NCBI GenBank assembly: GCA_016930675.1
Contig: JAFGGG010000009.1
Coordinates: 1-64,000, forward strand
Direction: 5' to 3'
DNA from: Spirochaetales bacterium
GTDB lineage: Bacteria; Spirochaetota; Spirochaetia; SZUA-6; RPPD01
DNA length: 64,000 bases
Shown: positions 28,193 through 37,685 of the stretch, one piece after another
How the letters are laid out: every line of letters starts with the position of its first letter
Position numbering within the stretch: position 1 is the first letter of the stretch
Made by a program: the position numbers and the translations under genes
The notes under the pieces: model-generated
What the model was told of the DNA's origin: nothing
What the model saw: the letters and a program-made list of their open reading frames with translations, nothing else
Database searches by the model: none

Positions 28193-28509
28193 TTTATCTC
28201 TCCTTCCAAAAAAAGATTACTATATACATAATTATAGGTACAAAAATCAATAATTTTCAACTTTATTAGCTAAAATCTTAAATTTCCTGCTTTGAAAGTA
28301 ATCTCAAAACAACTTTAAAGCTTAGAAAGCTCGTCAAACGCATAAAAACAGGTGTGCGGATTACGCCGGGCTGTCCGGAAATCTCACGCCTGTATTATGA
28401 AGCATCAGCTCATGGCACAGGACCAAAACTAATATTTCATCTATACACTTTTCACAATATTCGTTACATTGACAGGTAACCGATAGTACCTAAAAAAGGA
28501 TGCGTATTT
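28193..28509. other. 317-bp intergenic region with a possible structured RNA
   Basis: AT-rich at both ends. In the middle, ACAGGTGTG (28348-28356) pairs with CACGCCTGT (28385-28393) over nine positions including a G-U pair, enclosing a GC-rich stretch with CCGG motifs. No riboswitch class is recognised. No open reading frame or tRNA is seen. Confidence 0.4.
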
Positions 28510-28902
28510 ATGGAAGATCTGATACGGGAATTTCTGGCTCAAAAAAGCTTTGCCGTTGCCGGTTCGTTTCGTGACAACACAAAATACGCCTATAAAATCC
28601 TAAAGGATCTTATCGCGGCCGGCTATGAGGTGTATCCCCTGCATCCGACACTGCAGGAAGTTGAGGGGCTTCCCTGTTATAAAAGCGTAACCGACATTCC
28701 CAAAACGGTGGATGTTGTTGACCTTGTAACCCCACCGCACGCAACCCTGGAGATCGTCCAACAGTGTACACAAAAGGGCATCACCCGTATCTGGATGCAG
28801 CCGGGCGCCGAAAGCAGGGAAGCTATAGACTTTTGCCATAGACATAATATGAAAGCAATATACGGCACCTGTCTTATGCTGAATTTAGCGAGCAAGCCAT
28901 GA
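28510..28902 (+). CDS. CoA-binding-domain protein (YccU-like)
   Basis: 130 residues, a single Rossmann-type CoA-binding domain: FAVAGSFRDNTKYAYKILK, YEVYPLHPTLQEVEGLPCYK, VDVVDLVTPPHATLEIV and IWMQPGAES. Such single-domain proteins resemble the N-terminal subdomain of succinyl-CoA or acetyl-CoA synthetases. The gene overlaps the next one by 4 nt (ATGA), implying translational coupling. Confidence 0.85.
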   Translation: MEDLIREFLAQKSFAVAGSFRDNTKYAYKILKDLIAAGYEVYPLHPTLQEVEGLPCYKSVTDIPKTVDVVDLVTPPHATLEIVQQCTQKGITRIWMQPGAESREAIDFCHRHNMKAIYGTCLMLNLASKP

Positions 28903-31514
28903 AAAAAGTCTTTACCTCAATGAGTACAGGACTTAAAGAGCTGGATCGGGTTTTTCAGGGGGTGCACCCCGGAGATAATATTGTTTTTCAGGTTGATTCC
29001 ATCGAAGACTACATACCCTTTGTTCATCCCTTTTGTATTGAGGCCACGGGGGAGAAACGGGAGCTTATCTACTTCCGTTTTGCCGATCACCCCTGGCTGC
29101 TGCCTGAAAACGTAAACGCTCATATCTATGAACTCAATCCCAATGACGGATTCGAAAACTTTATTTCCGCTATTTTTGATGTTATCGAAAAATTCGGCAA
29201 GGGCGCCTGTTATGTGTTCGACAGCCTTTCCGATCTGGTAGCGGACTGGTACTCAGACCGTATGCTGGGGAATTTTTTTATGCTCACCTGCCCCTACCTC
29301 TACGATTTTGAGACCGCCACCTACTTCGCGCTTTTACGCGGACATCATATGAGTATTGCCATTAAGGCCATCCATAATACGGCTCAGGTTATTGTCGACG
29401 TGTACAACCGCAAGCAGCAGCTTTATCTGCATCCGTTGAAGGTGTATAAGCGCTATTCCCCGACTATGTATATGCTTCATCAATGGAAAAATCAAAACTT
29501 TGTCCCGGTATCCAACAGCGCGGTTATCGCGGAGATTATGACCTCTCTTCCCCAGCCCTGGCTGGATTTTACCATGCAGCCGCTCGATATCTGGACGCGT
29601 GCCTTTATCAAAGCAGCGGGAGCGTTGGCAAAGGCCAAGGAATCTCCCTCCTGCGGCAGTGAAGAAACCTCCCTCTGCACCCAGCTGCTGCGCATGGCCG
29701 TTACCAGAGAACCGCAGCTTTTAAAACTGGCCCAGCGGTATTTCGACTTACAAGATCTGGTGGCCATCGGAAAACGTATGGTGGGAACAGGGCTTATCGG
29801 AGGCAAATCCGTGGGCATGCTTTTAGCCCGTGCTATATTGATAAAGCAGAATCCCAAATGGACGGAACTGCTTGAGCCTCACGACTCTTTTTTTATCGGA
29901 TCTGATGTGTTTTACAGTTACTTAATCCAAAACGGCTGCTGGTGGTTAAGGCGAAAATTGAAAAAACAAAAAACCTTTAGAGACCATTCGGAGGAAGTCC
30001 GTGAACGTCTGCTTAACGGGAGTTTTCCCGAAGAGATAGTGGCTCAATTCAGAGAGATGCTGGATTATTTCGGTCAATCCCCATTAATCGTACGCTCCAG
30101 CAGTCTGCTGGAAGACGCGTACGGGAACGCGTTTTCGGGCAAATATGAGAGCGTGTTTTGCGCCAATCAGGGTACACCGGCCGAGCGTTTGGATTCATTT
30201 ATAAACGCGGTGCGTCAGGTTTACGCCAGCACCTTAACCTACGAAGCCCTGGCCTATAGAGCCCATCGGGGGCTGTTGGACCGGGATGAACAGATGGCAT
30301 TATTGGTAATGCGCGTATCCGGTGCCAGATATGATACATTTTATTTTCCTCAGCTGGCGGGAGTGGGATTTTCCTATAATCCCTATGTGTGGAGCAACGA
30401 TATCGATCCCAAAGCGGGAATGATACGGTTGGTGTTCGGACTGGGCACCAGAGCCGTGGACAGAACCGATGATGATTACACACGACTTATCGCACTGAAC
30501 GAGCCCCTCAAAATGCCTGCCGTAGACACAAACGATGTAAAAAAATACACTCAAAAACGGGTGGATGTGCTTGATCTTGACGCCAACAAACAGCGCACCG
30601 CCGATTTTGAAAAGGTTGTTGCCCACAATCAGGATATTCCGCTGGATATATTCGCATCACAGGACCGGGACCTGGAACGCCGCGCCAGAGAGCACGGATT
30701 CAAGAATATATTTCCATATTATCTGAACTTCGAAAAACTTTTGCAGCAGACCGATTTCATCAATAACATGACGGATATGCTGGCCTCACTGCAGAAAGCC
30801 TATAGATATCCTGTGGATATAGAGTTTACGGCCAATTTTATCGCCCCGGAATTATACCGCATCAACCTGGTACAGTGCCGGCCTTTTCAGGTAAAAGGCG
30901 AGGTGAGCGCGGTCAAAGCACCCAAAGACATTGCTTTGGATAAAATAGTGTTCAAAACACAGGGTCCGATTATCGGTACCAGTCTGGCAACCGCCATCGA
31001 CCGTATTATCTACATTGTACCGCAAAAATACAGCAACCTTAAACTGCAGGAGTGTTATGCATTAGCCCGCATTGTAGGGCAGCTTACCCACCTGGAAGAA
31101 TCAAGCGAACAGGATAAAAAAATAACCGCTTTGGTGGGACCCGGCCGCTGGGGAACAACCACTCCCGCCCTGGGTGTGCCCGTAAGCTTTTCGGATATCA
31201 ATACGGTTTCCGTACTCTGCGAAGTGGCCAAAATGCACGAAGGCCTGATTCCCGACGTGTCTTTGGGCACGCATTTTTTCAACGACCTTGTGGAAACCGA
31301 CATCCTCTATCTGGCCATCCACCCGGAAAATAATGAGTCTGTATTTAACGAAGAGTTTCTGGAAAAAACTCCCAGCAAACTAAAAGAAATGCTGCCGGGA
31401 GCCGCTTCCTGGGCTTCGGTAATCAGGGTAATCGAGCCTGATGGTAACTCACAGCTGTTTTTAAGCGCCGACGCCGTGGGTCAGGAGGCGGTGTGTTACC
31501 TAAAAATTATATGA
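28899..31514 (+). CDS. KaiC-like domain fused to PEP/pyruvate-binding ATP-grasp protein
   Basis: 871 residues. The N-terminal 250 or so resemble a KaiC/RadA-type RecA domain: 'MSTGLKELDRVFQGVHPGDN' and a Walker-B-like 'ACYVFDSLSDL', but the P-loop is replaced by VDSIEDYIPFV, so ATP hydrolysis there is unlikely. From about residue 290 to 720 it has the PEP-synthase/PPDK nucleotide-binding domain: GGKSVGMLLARAI, LIVRSSSLLEDAYGNAFSGK and VFGLGTRAVDRTDDDYTRL. The phosphohistidine and PEP-binding domains of true PEP synthase are absent. The role is unknown; a phosphotransfer or regulatory function is inferred. Confidence 0.75.
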   Translation: MKKVFTSMSTGLKELDRVFQGVHPGDNIVFQVDSIEDYIPFVHPFCIEATGEKRELIYFRFADHPWLLPENVNAHIYELNPNDGFENFISAIFDVIEKFGKGACYVFDSLSDLVADWYSDRMLGNFFMLTCPYLYDFETATYFALLRGHHMSIAIKAIHNTAQVIVDVYNRKQQLYLHPLKVYKRYSPTMYMLHQWKNQNFVPVSNSAVIAEIMTSLPQPWLDFTMQPLDIWTRAFIKAAGALAKAKESPSCGSEETSLCTQLLRMAVTREPQLLKLAQRYFDLQDLVAIGKRMVGTGLIGGKSVGMLLARAILIKQNPKWTELLEPHDSFFIGSDVFYSYLIQNGCWWLRRKLKKQKTFRDHSEEVRERLLNGSFPEEIVAQFREMLDYFGQSPLIVRSSSLLEDAYGNAFSGKYESVFCANQGTPAERLDSFINAVRQVYASTLTYEALAYRAHRGLLDRDEQMALLVMRVSGARYDTFYFPQLAGVGFSYNPYVWSNDIDPKAGMIRLVFGLGTRAVDRTDDDYTRLIALNEPLKMPAVDTNDVKKYTQKRVDVLDLDANKQRTADFEKVVAHNQDIPLDIFASQDRDLERRAREHGFKNIFPYYLNFEKLLQQTDFINNMTDMLASLQKAYRYPVDIEFTANFIAPELYRINLVQCRPFQVKGEVSAVKAPKDIALDKIVFKTQGPIIGTSLATAIDRIIYIVPQKYSNLKLQECYALARIVGQLTHLEESSEQDKKITALVGPGRWGTTTPALGVPVSFSDINTVSVLCEVAKMHEGLIPDVSLGTHFFNDLVETDILYLAIHPENNESVFNEEFLEKTPSKLKEMLPGAASWASVIRVIEPDGNSQLFLSADAVGQEAVCYLKII

Positions 31515-31593
31515 CATTGATAAATTTCCTTTCCCTATAGAAACTCATAAAAAACTATGATACTATTGCCTTTTTTTAAGAACGTGGGAATAT

Positions 31594-31618
31594 TATACAT
31601 GATTGAAAATTATGTATA
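31594..31618 (+). promoter_or_regulatory. 7-bp inverted repeat before gltB
   Basis: TATACAT (31594-31600) and ATGTATA (31612-31618) are exact complements directly upstream of the gltB start. It may be an operator; the regulator is unknown. Confidence 0.35.
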
Positions 31619-31624
31619 CAAAGG

Positions 31625-34600
31625 ATGCGTGAATTGAAAAAGCAGGGCTTATACGATCCTACTTTCGAACACTCGGCGTGCGGTGTGGGCTTTGTTGTCA
31701 ACATCAAGGGGCAAAAGTCTCATCAGATTGTTGAAGACGGCATTACTGTTTTAAAAAATCTTGTGCATCGCGGTGCCGTTGGAGGCGATCAAAAAACCGG
31801 TGACGGCGCGGGTGTTTTGTTCCAGATCCCGCATCTCTTTTTTTCGGGTCAGGCGGACCTGGAAAAGATCAACCTCCCCCTGGAAGGTGAATACGGCGTA
31901 GGCATGCTTTTTCTCCCGCGAACCTTGGAAAAACGCAAAAAAATAATGCAGGAAATCCGGGTGATCGTAAAAAAGCAGGGCGGTTCGGTGTTGGGTTTCA
32001 GAGACGTTCCTACCGATCCATCCTGTTTGGGCGAGATGGCACTGGAATCCATGCCTTTTATTACCCAGGTTTTTATGGTGTTTAATGAGTTAAAAAACAG
32101 CGAGCTGGAACGTAAATTGTATGTTACCCGCAGGCTGATCGAAAAGAAAGCTCTCGCCCTGCGGCTTTCTCTTGAGCAGTTCTATATCGCCTCGCTATCC
32201 TGTAAAACCGTCTGTTACAAAGGCATGTTCGTGGGGCAGCAGGTGCGGGACTTTTATCTTGACCTTAAGCATCAGGATTTCATCAGTGCTTTGGCGGTCA
32301 TTCACCAACGCTACAGCACGAACACCTTTCCTTCCTGGCCGCTGGCTCAGCCCTTTCGTTATCTGGCGCACAACGGAGAGATCAACACCTTAAGGGGCAA
32401 TATCAACAAGATGATGGCCAGGGAGACAACTCTTAAATCCGCTTATTTCGGCGCAGATATCAAAAAACTGCTGCCCATTATCAATACAAGCCTGAGTGAT
32501 TCCGGAATTCTGGATAATGTGTTCGAGCTGCTCTCACAGAGCGGCCGTTCCCTGGAACATTCCATGATGATGATGATTCCCGAAGCCTTCGGCCAAAAGT
32601 ACCATATCAGTCAGGATAAAAGAGCTTTCTACGAGTACCATGCCGCGATTATGGAACCGTGGGACGGTCCGGCCGCGGTTGCCTTTACCGACGGTACCAA
32701 AGTGGGCGCAATTTTGGACCGCAACGGTCTGCGTCCGGCCCGCTATATTGTCACTAAAAGCGGTAAGTTCGTACTGGCATCGGAGGTCGGGGTGCTCGAC
32801 ATTCAGCCTGAAGATATTTTACAAAAAGGCAGGCTTGCTCCCGGAAAAATGATCCTGGTGGATACGGCTCTGGAAAGAATCATATACGATAATGAAACAA
32901 AAGCCACAATCTCCCGCCAAAAACCCTATCGCCGCTGGCTGGATAAATATCGCATAGAACTTAAAGGATTATTTCAGGCGCCCGGTCCGGTCGATATTGA
33001 GTATGAGTCTTTGAAAACACGGCAAAAAGTTTTCGGCTACACTCTGGAAGAAATAAATATGATCCTTGGGCCCATGGCGGTTAACGCGCAGGAACCCGTC
33101 AGCTCAATGGGCAATGACGTGTCGTTGGCAGTGTTATCCGAACGACCGGTACTGCTTTATAACTATTTCAAACAGCTTTTCGCTCAAGTTACCAATCCGC
33201 CTATTGATCCGTATCGTGAAAACCTGGTGATGTCGCTTATGAGCTTTATCGGCAGAGAGCACAATCTCATGGACGAAACACCCCTGCATTGCCATCAGCT
33301 TAAACTTCCCCACCCCATCCTCACCAATGATGATATGACTAAACTGCGCAACTGTGATATCGACGGCTTTAAAGCCGCCGGACTTTCCATCCTCTTTACT
33401 CAACAAAGTGGACATAAAGACTTTACGGAAGCACTGGGTCAACTATGCAAGCAGGCCGAAAACAGGGTGGATCAGGGTTATTCGCTTATCATCTTAAGCG
33501 ACCGCGGAGTGGATGAAACCAAAATTCCATTGCCCGCGCTCTTGGCCGTATCGGCCGTGCATCAGCATCTGATCAGAAAAGGCAAAAGGCATTTAGCCGG
33601 TATTATCGTTGAAACCGGCGAAGCCAGGGATGTGATGCACTTCGCCACATTGATAGGATTCGGTGCCAGTGCCATAAATCCCTATTTGGCCTTTGAAATC
33701 ATCGCGGATTTGAATAAAAACCACGATCTGGCGCAGGATATTAAGACCGAAACCGCGTTTGATAACTATATCACGGCCATAAAAAAGGGCTTATTGAAAA
33801 TTATGTCCAAAATGGGTGTTTCCACGATAAGAAGTTACAAAGGCGCACAGATTTTTGAAGCGGTCGGTTTGTCATCCTCGGTAATCAACTCTTTTTTCCC
33901 CGGCACGCCCTCACGGATTGAAGGTGTGAACCTGGAGGCAATCGCCAAAGAATGTCTGGCCAGGCACAGACTCGCTTTTACTGCCGACCGTTTCCGGCAG
34001 CTGCACCTGGACTCCGGAGGCGATATTCATTACCGCACCGATTCTTTAAACCACATTCTTATTCCGGAAGCCATTACCACACTTCAAAAAGCGGTCAGGG
34101 AAAACGACTATGCTCTTTATAAGAAATACTCAAGGCTTATAGATGACGCGAGTAAAAACCTCTGCACTCTGCGCGGTCTTTTTAAATTTAAAAAGGCAAA
34201 ACCTGTTTCATTAACCGAGGTAGAACCCGCAGAGTCAATTATCAAACGTTTTGTCACATCCGCCATGTCGTTCGGCTCAATCAGCAAAGAGGCTCATGAA
34301 ACAATGGCCGTGGCCATGAACCGCCTGGGGGCCATGAGCAACTCCGGAGAAGGAGGCGAAGACGAGGAGCGCTACACACCGCTGGCAGGCGGCGATCTGG
34401 CCATGAGCAAAGTTAAACAGGTGGCATCGGGGCGCTTCGGAGTGACAAGCAATTATTTAATTCATGCAGAAGAACTTCAGATAAAAATGGCTCAGGGAGC
34501 AAAACCGGGCGAGGGCGGTCAGCTTCCTGGTCATAAAGTAAACCAGATTATAGCCAAGGTACGCCATTCAACTCCCGGCGTGATGCTCATCTCGCCCCCG

Positions 34601-36163
34601 CCGCATCACGACATCTACTCCATAGAAGATCTGGCCCAGCTGATCTATGATTTAAAAAACGCAAATCCCGCCGCTCGTATCTCCGTGAAGCTGGTTGCCG
34701 AGGTGGGCGTGGGCACGGTAGCCGCGGGTGTTGCAAAAGGAAAAGCCGATATGGTATTAATCAGCGGCCATGACGGAGGCACCGGAGCTTCTCCCATCTC
34801 TTCGATTAAACACGCGGGCATCCCATGGGAGATCGGACTGGCCGAAACACAGCAGACACTGGTACTCAATAAACTGCGCAGCCGTATCCGCGTACAGACC
34901 GACGGCAAGCTGAAAACCGGCAGAGACATAATCATCGCCGCGCTTTTGGGCGCGGAAGAGTTCGGTTTCGGTACCATGTCATTAATCAGTTTGGGCTGTA
35001 TCATGATGCGCAAATGCCACCTCAACACCTGTCCGGTGGGTGTCGCAACTCAAGACCCTGAGTTGCGTAAACTATTCAAGGGCAAGCCCGAACATCTGAT
35101 TAATTTCATGAGGTTTGTTGCGGATGAGGTACGGGAACTCATGGCCGAATTGGGGTTTAAAACCATGGAACAGATGATAGGACATGTGGAACGCCTGGAA
35201 ACAGACAGTGCCCTGGCGCACTGGAAAGCCAAAGGTCTTGATTTTTCCAAGATATTTTACAAGCCCAAAACAGCCAAAGGCAGCTCCCTCTATTGCACGG
35301 CAAAGCAAAAACATGATTTCAGTCTTTCTTTAGACCGTGAGTTAATAGCTCAATCCAAGCCAGCGCTGGAAAAACAAAGCCCGATTAAACTTTTCGCGCC
35401 CATCCGCAATAACAACAGGACCGTTGGTGCTACACTGAGTTCCGAGATCTCCAAACGCTACGGCACAAAGGGACTGCCCCCGGATACCATCTACTGTAAA
35501 TTTTCCGGTTCCGCAGGGCAAAGCTTCGGCGCTTTTCTGGCGCCGGGCATTACTTTCGAGTTGGAGGGCGACAGCAACGATTATTTCGGCAAGGGTCTTT
35601 CCGGCGGTAAACTTATTATTTATCCGCCCCGCGGCTCGACTTTCAGACCTCAGAACAATATAATTACCGGTAATGTCAATCTATTCGGCGCCACCGGCGG
35701 AGAGGTCTACATTAATGGCATGGCCGGCGAACGTTTTGCGGTCCGCAACAGCGGCGCTGTTGCCGTGGTGGAGGGCGTGGGAGACCACGCCTGTGAATAT
35801 ATGACAGGCGGGATTGTCGTGGTATTGGGAAACACGGGCATTAACTTTGCCGCCGGCATGAGCGGCGGGATTGCCTACGTGCTGGACGAGGATCAGCTGT
35901 TCGACACCAAATGCAATTTGGAAATGGTGGATATCGAACCCCTTACCACAGCTGCTGAGCAGGCTTTACTCCATGAACTGATTCAAAATCACGTCAAGCA
36001 CACGGAAAGTGAATACGCGGCGCGTATTTTAAGGGACTGGACCGAAGTGGTCATGCGGTTCGTAAAAATCATGCCCATTGACTACCGCCGAGCGCTTGAG
36101 CGCCTTAAAAAGCAGGAGTCCAAAGAAAGTGAAGTCGTGTCGGTAACCGAGGAGGTGTTTTAG
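31625..36163 (+). CDS. gltB: Glutamate synthase (NADPH) large subunit
   Basis: 1512 residues, the normal size. A short propeptide precedes Cys19 in SACGVGF, the N-terminal glutaminase nucleophile. The FMN/synthase domain has GEGGEDEERYTPLAGGDLAM and GAKPGEGGQLPGHKV, and the [3Fe-4S] cluster ligands are in CIMMRKCHLNTCPVGVATQ. A beta-helix GXGXG domain ends the protein. It makes two glutamates from glutamine and 2-oxoglutarate. ATG 31625 abuts AAAGG too closely; an in-frame TTG at 31634 is 8-9 nt from it and may be the true start. gltD follows after 3 nt. Confidence 0.96.
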   Translation: MRELKKQGLYDPTFEHSACGVGFVVNIKGQKSHQIVEDGITVLKNLVHRGAVGGDQKTGDGAGVLFQIPHLFFSGQADLEKINLPLEGEYGVGMLFLPRTLEKRKKIMQEIRVIVKKQGGSVLGFRDVPTDPSCLGEMALESMPFITQVFMVFNELKNSELERKLYVTRRLIEKKALALRLSLEQFYIASLSCKTVCYKGMFVGQQVRDFYLDLKHQDFISALAVIHQRYSTNTFPSWPLAQPFRYLAHNGEINTLRGNINKMMARETTLKSAYFGADIKKLLPIINTSLSDSGILDNVFELLSQSGRSLEHSMMMMIPEAFGQKYHISQDKRAFYEYHAAIMEPWDGPAAVAFTDGTKVGAILDRNGLRPARYIVTKSGKFVLASEVGVLDIQPEDILQKGRLAPGKMILVDTALERIIYDNETKATISRQKPYRRWLDKYRIELKGLFQAPGPVDIEYESLKTRQKVFGYTLEEINMILGPMAVNAQEPVSSMGNDVSLAVLSERPVLLYNYFKQLFAQVTNPPIDPYRENLVMSLMSFIGREHNLMDETPLHCHQLKLPHPILTNDDMTKLRNCDIDGFKAAGLSILFTQQSGHKDFTEALGQLCKQAENRVDQGYSLIILSDRGVDETKIPLPALLAVSAVHQHLIRKGKRHLAGIIVETGEARDVMHFATLIGFGASAINPYLAFEIIADLNKNHDLAQDIKTETAFDNYITAIKKGLLKIMSKMGVSTIRSYKGAQIFEAVGLSSSVINSFFPGTPSRIEGVNLEAIAKECLARHRLAFTADRFRQLHLDSGGDIHYRTDSLNHILIPEAITTLQKAVRENDYALYKKYSRLIDDASKNLCTLRGLFKFKKAKPVSLTEVEPAESIIKRFVTSAMSFGSISKEAHETMAVAMNRLGAMSNSGEGGEDEERYTPLAGGDLAMSKVKQVASGRFGVTSNYLIHAEELQIKMAQGAKPGEGGQLPGHKVNQIIAKVRHSTPGVMLISPPPHHDIYSIEDLAQLIYDLKNANPAARISVKLVAEVGVGTVAAGVAKGKADMVLISGHDGGTGASPISSIKHAGIPWEIGLAETQQTLVLNKLRSRIRVQTDGKLKTGRDIIIAALLGAEEFGFGTMSLISLGCIMMRKCHLNTCPVGVATQDPELRKLFKGKPEHLINFMRFVADEVRELMAELGFKTMEQMIGHVERLETDSALAHWKAKGLDFSKIFYKPKTAKGSSLYCTAKQKHDFSLSLDRELIAQSKPALEKQSPIKLFAPIRNNNRTVGATLSSEISKRYGTKGLPPDTIYCKFSGSAGQSFGAFLAPGITFELEGDSNDYFGKGLSGGKLIIYPPRGSTFRPQNNIITGNVNLFGATGGEVYINGMAGERFAVRNSGAVAVVEGVGDHACEYMTGGIVVVLGNTGINFAAGMSGGIAYVLDEDQLFDTKCNLEMVDIEPLTTAAEQALLHELIQNHVKHTESEYAARILRDWTEVVMRFVKIMPIDYRRALERLKKQESKESEVVSVTEEVF

Positions 36164-36166
36164 CTA

Positions 36167-37591
36167 ATGGGCAGGGCGACCGGTTTTATGGAATTCAAAC
36201 GTAAAAATTTCAGTTACCGCACGGTGAAAGACCGGTTAAAGGATTATAAGGAATTTACCTTTTTACAGCCGGAAAAAGAACTGAAGAAGCAGGGCGCGCG
36301 CTGCATGGACTGCGGCATTCCCTTCTGTCACGCCCTGGGCTGTCCTGTCTATAATCTTATTCCTGAATGGAACGATCTGGTCTATAAAGGCAAATGGAGA
36401 GAAGCTTACGAAAGGCTTGAGATGACCAATAATCTGCCTGAGATCACCGGCAGGATCTGTCCCGCTCCCTGTGAAACATCCTGTACCCTCTCCATTAATT
36501 CCAGTCCGGTTACCATCAAGCAGATCGAGCTTGCCATAATCGAAACGGCCTTCGAGCAGGGCTGGGTTGTGCCCACGCCGCCTCCTATTGAGACCGGAAA
36601 GCGAATCGCCGTGATCGGCTCCGGTCCCGCCGGGCTGGCGGCCGCTCAAGCATTGCGCCGTTGCGGTCATACCGTGGTTGTTTTTGAAAAGGACTCCGCA
36701 ATCGGCGGAATTTTGCGTTACGGTATCCCTGATTTTAAACTGGAAAAAGGAATCATAGACCGCAGACTTGCCCAGATGGCAGCGGAAGGTGTAATATTCG
36801 AAACCAACGCTACCATCGGTGACGACCTTTCCGCCCGCTACATAAAACAGAAATACGACGCCATTCTCCTGGCCCTGGGAGCGGGGGAACCCAGAGATCT
36901 CTCGGTGCCCGGCAGAGGTTTGGAAAACATTTACTTTGCCATGGATTACCTGACCAAAATGAACAAATATCTTACAGGCGAACTTAAGGAACACGAGATA
37001 ATCTCGGCCAAAGGAAAGAAAGTACTGGTCATCGGCGGAGGAGATACGGGCGCGGACTGTATCGGTACCGCGAACCGTCAGGGGGCTGCTTCGGTGCATC
37101 AGTTTGAGATCCTGCCCAAACCCCGTGAATGGCACAAGCCTTATAATCCCGAATGGCCGGCCTGGCCCAATATCCTGCGCACCGCTTCCTCGCATGAAGA
37201 GGGCTGTGAGCGTCAGTGGAGTGTGATGACCAAACAGTTCACGGGCCGGGGAGTAAAGGTTGCCAAAGCTCACTGTGTTGCGGTTGATTGGAAGCAGGAT
37301 CCGGACAGCAAACAGTATAAGATGAAGGAAGTTACCGGTTCGGAATTTTCACTTGATACAGACCTGGTCATTCTTGCCATGGGATTTTTACATGTAAAGC
37401 ACAGCAAGCTGCTTGAGGATCTGGGGATAAAATACGATGAGCGCGGTAATATTAAAACCGACGGAAATTACGCAACAACCGTTCCCGGTGTGTACGCGGC
37501 GGGTGACGCGGATATCGGGGCCTCTTTAATTGTGCGCGCTATTTATCACGGCCGCCGGGCCGCGGAGGTTATGGACGGTTATTTGCGGTAA
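36167..37591 (+). CDS. gltD: Glutamate synthase (NADPH) small subunit
   Basis: 474 residues. Fe-S ligands sit in CMDCGIPFCHALGCP and CPAPCETSC. FAD motif VIGSGPAGLAAAQALRRCG near 146-164 and NADPH motif VIGGGDTGADCIGTANRQG follow. It feeds electrons from NADPH to GltB. Unlike the NfnB at 9061 it is translationally paired with gltB, with GAGGAGG before its ATG, so it is the real GltD. No terminator is evident after it. Confidence 0.95.
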   Translation: MGRATGFMEFKRKNFSYRTVKDRLKDYKEFTFLQPEKELKKQGARCMDCGIPFCHALGCPVYNLIPEWNDLVYKGKWREAYERLEMTNNLPEITGRICPAPCETSCTLSINSSPVTIKQIELAIIETAFEQGWVVPTPPPIETGKRIAVIGSGPAGLAAAQALRRCGHTVVVFEKDSAIGGILRYGIPDFKLEKGIIDRRLAQMAAEGVIFETNATIGDDLSARYIKQKYDAILLALGAGEPRDLSVPGRGLENIYFAMDYLTKMNKYLTGELKEHEIISAKGKKVLVIGGGDTGADCIGTANRQGAASVHQFEILPKPREWHKPYNPEWPAWPNILRTASSHEEGCERQWSVMTKQFTGRGVKVAKAHCVAVDWKQDPDSKQYKMKEVTGSEFSLDTDLVILAMGFLHVKHSKLLEDLGIKYDERGNIKTDGNYATTVPGVYAAGDADIGASLIVRAIYHGRRAAEVMDGYLR

Positions 37592-37685
37592 TAGGGATTC
37601 TTGAAATACAATCCCATACTTATACTATATGTTAATCCTGTCAAGTGATTCCGTTAAGAGTTCCCGACCGCTCTAATGAAAGGTT

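Noticed and set aside
36263-37273. Long open frame (336 codons) antisense to gltD
   Set aside because: It lies wholly over a conserved gltD with Fe-S and Rossmann motifs; its translation has no domain and is a codon-bias shadow.
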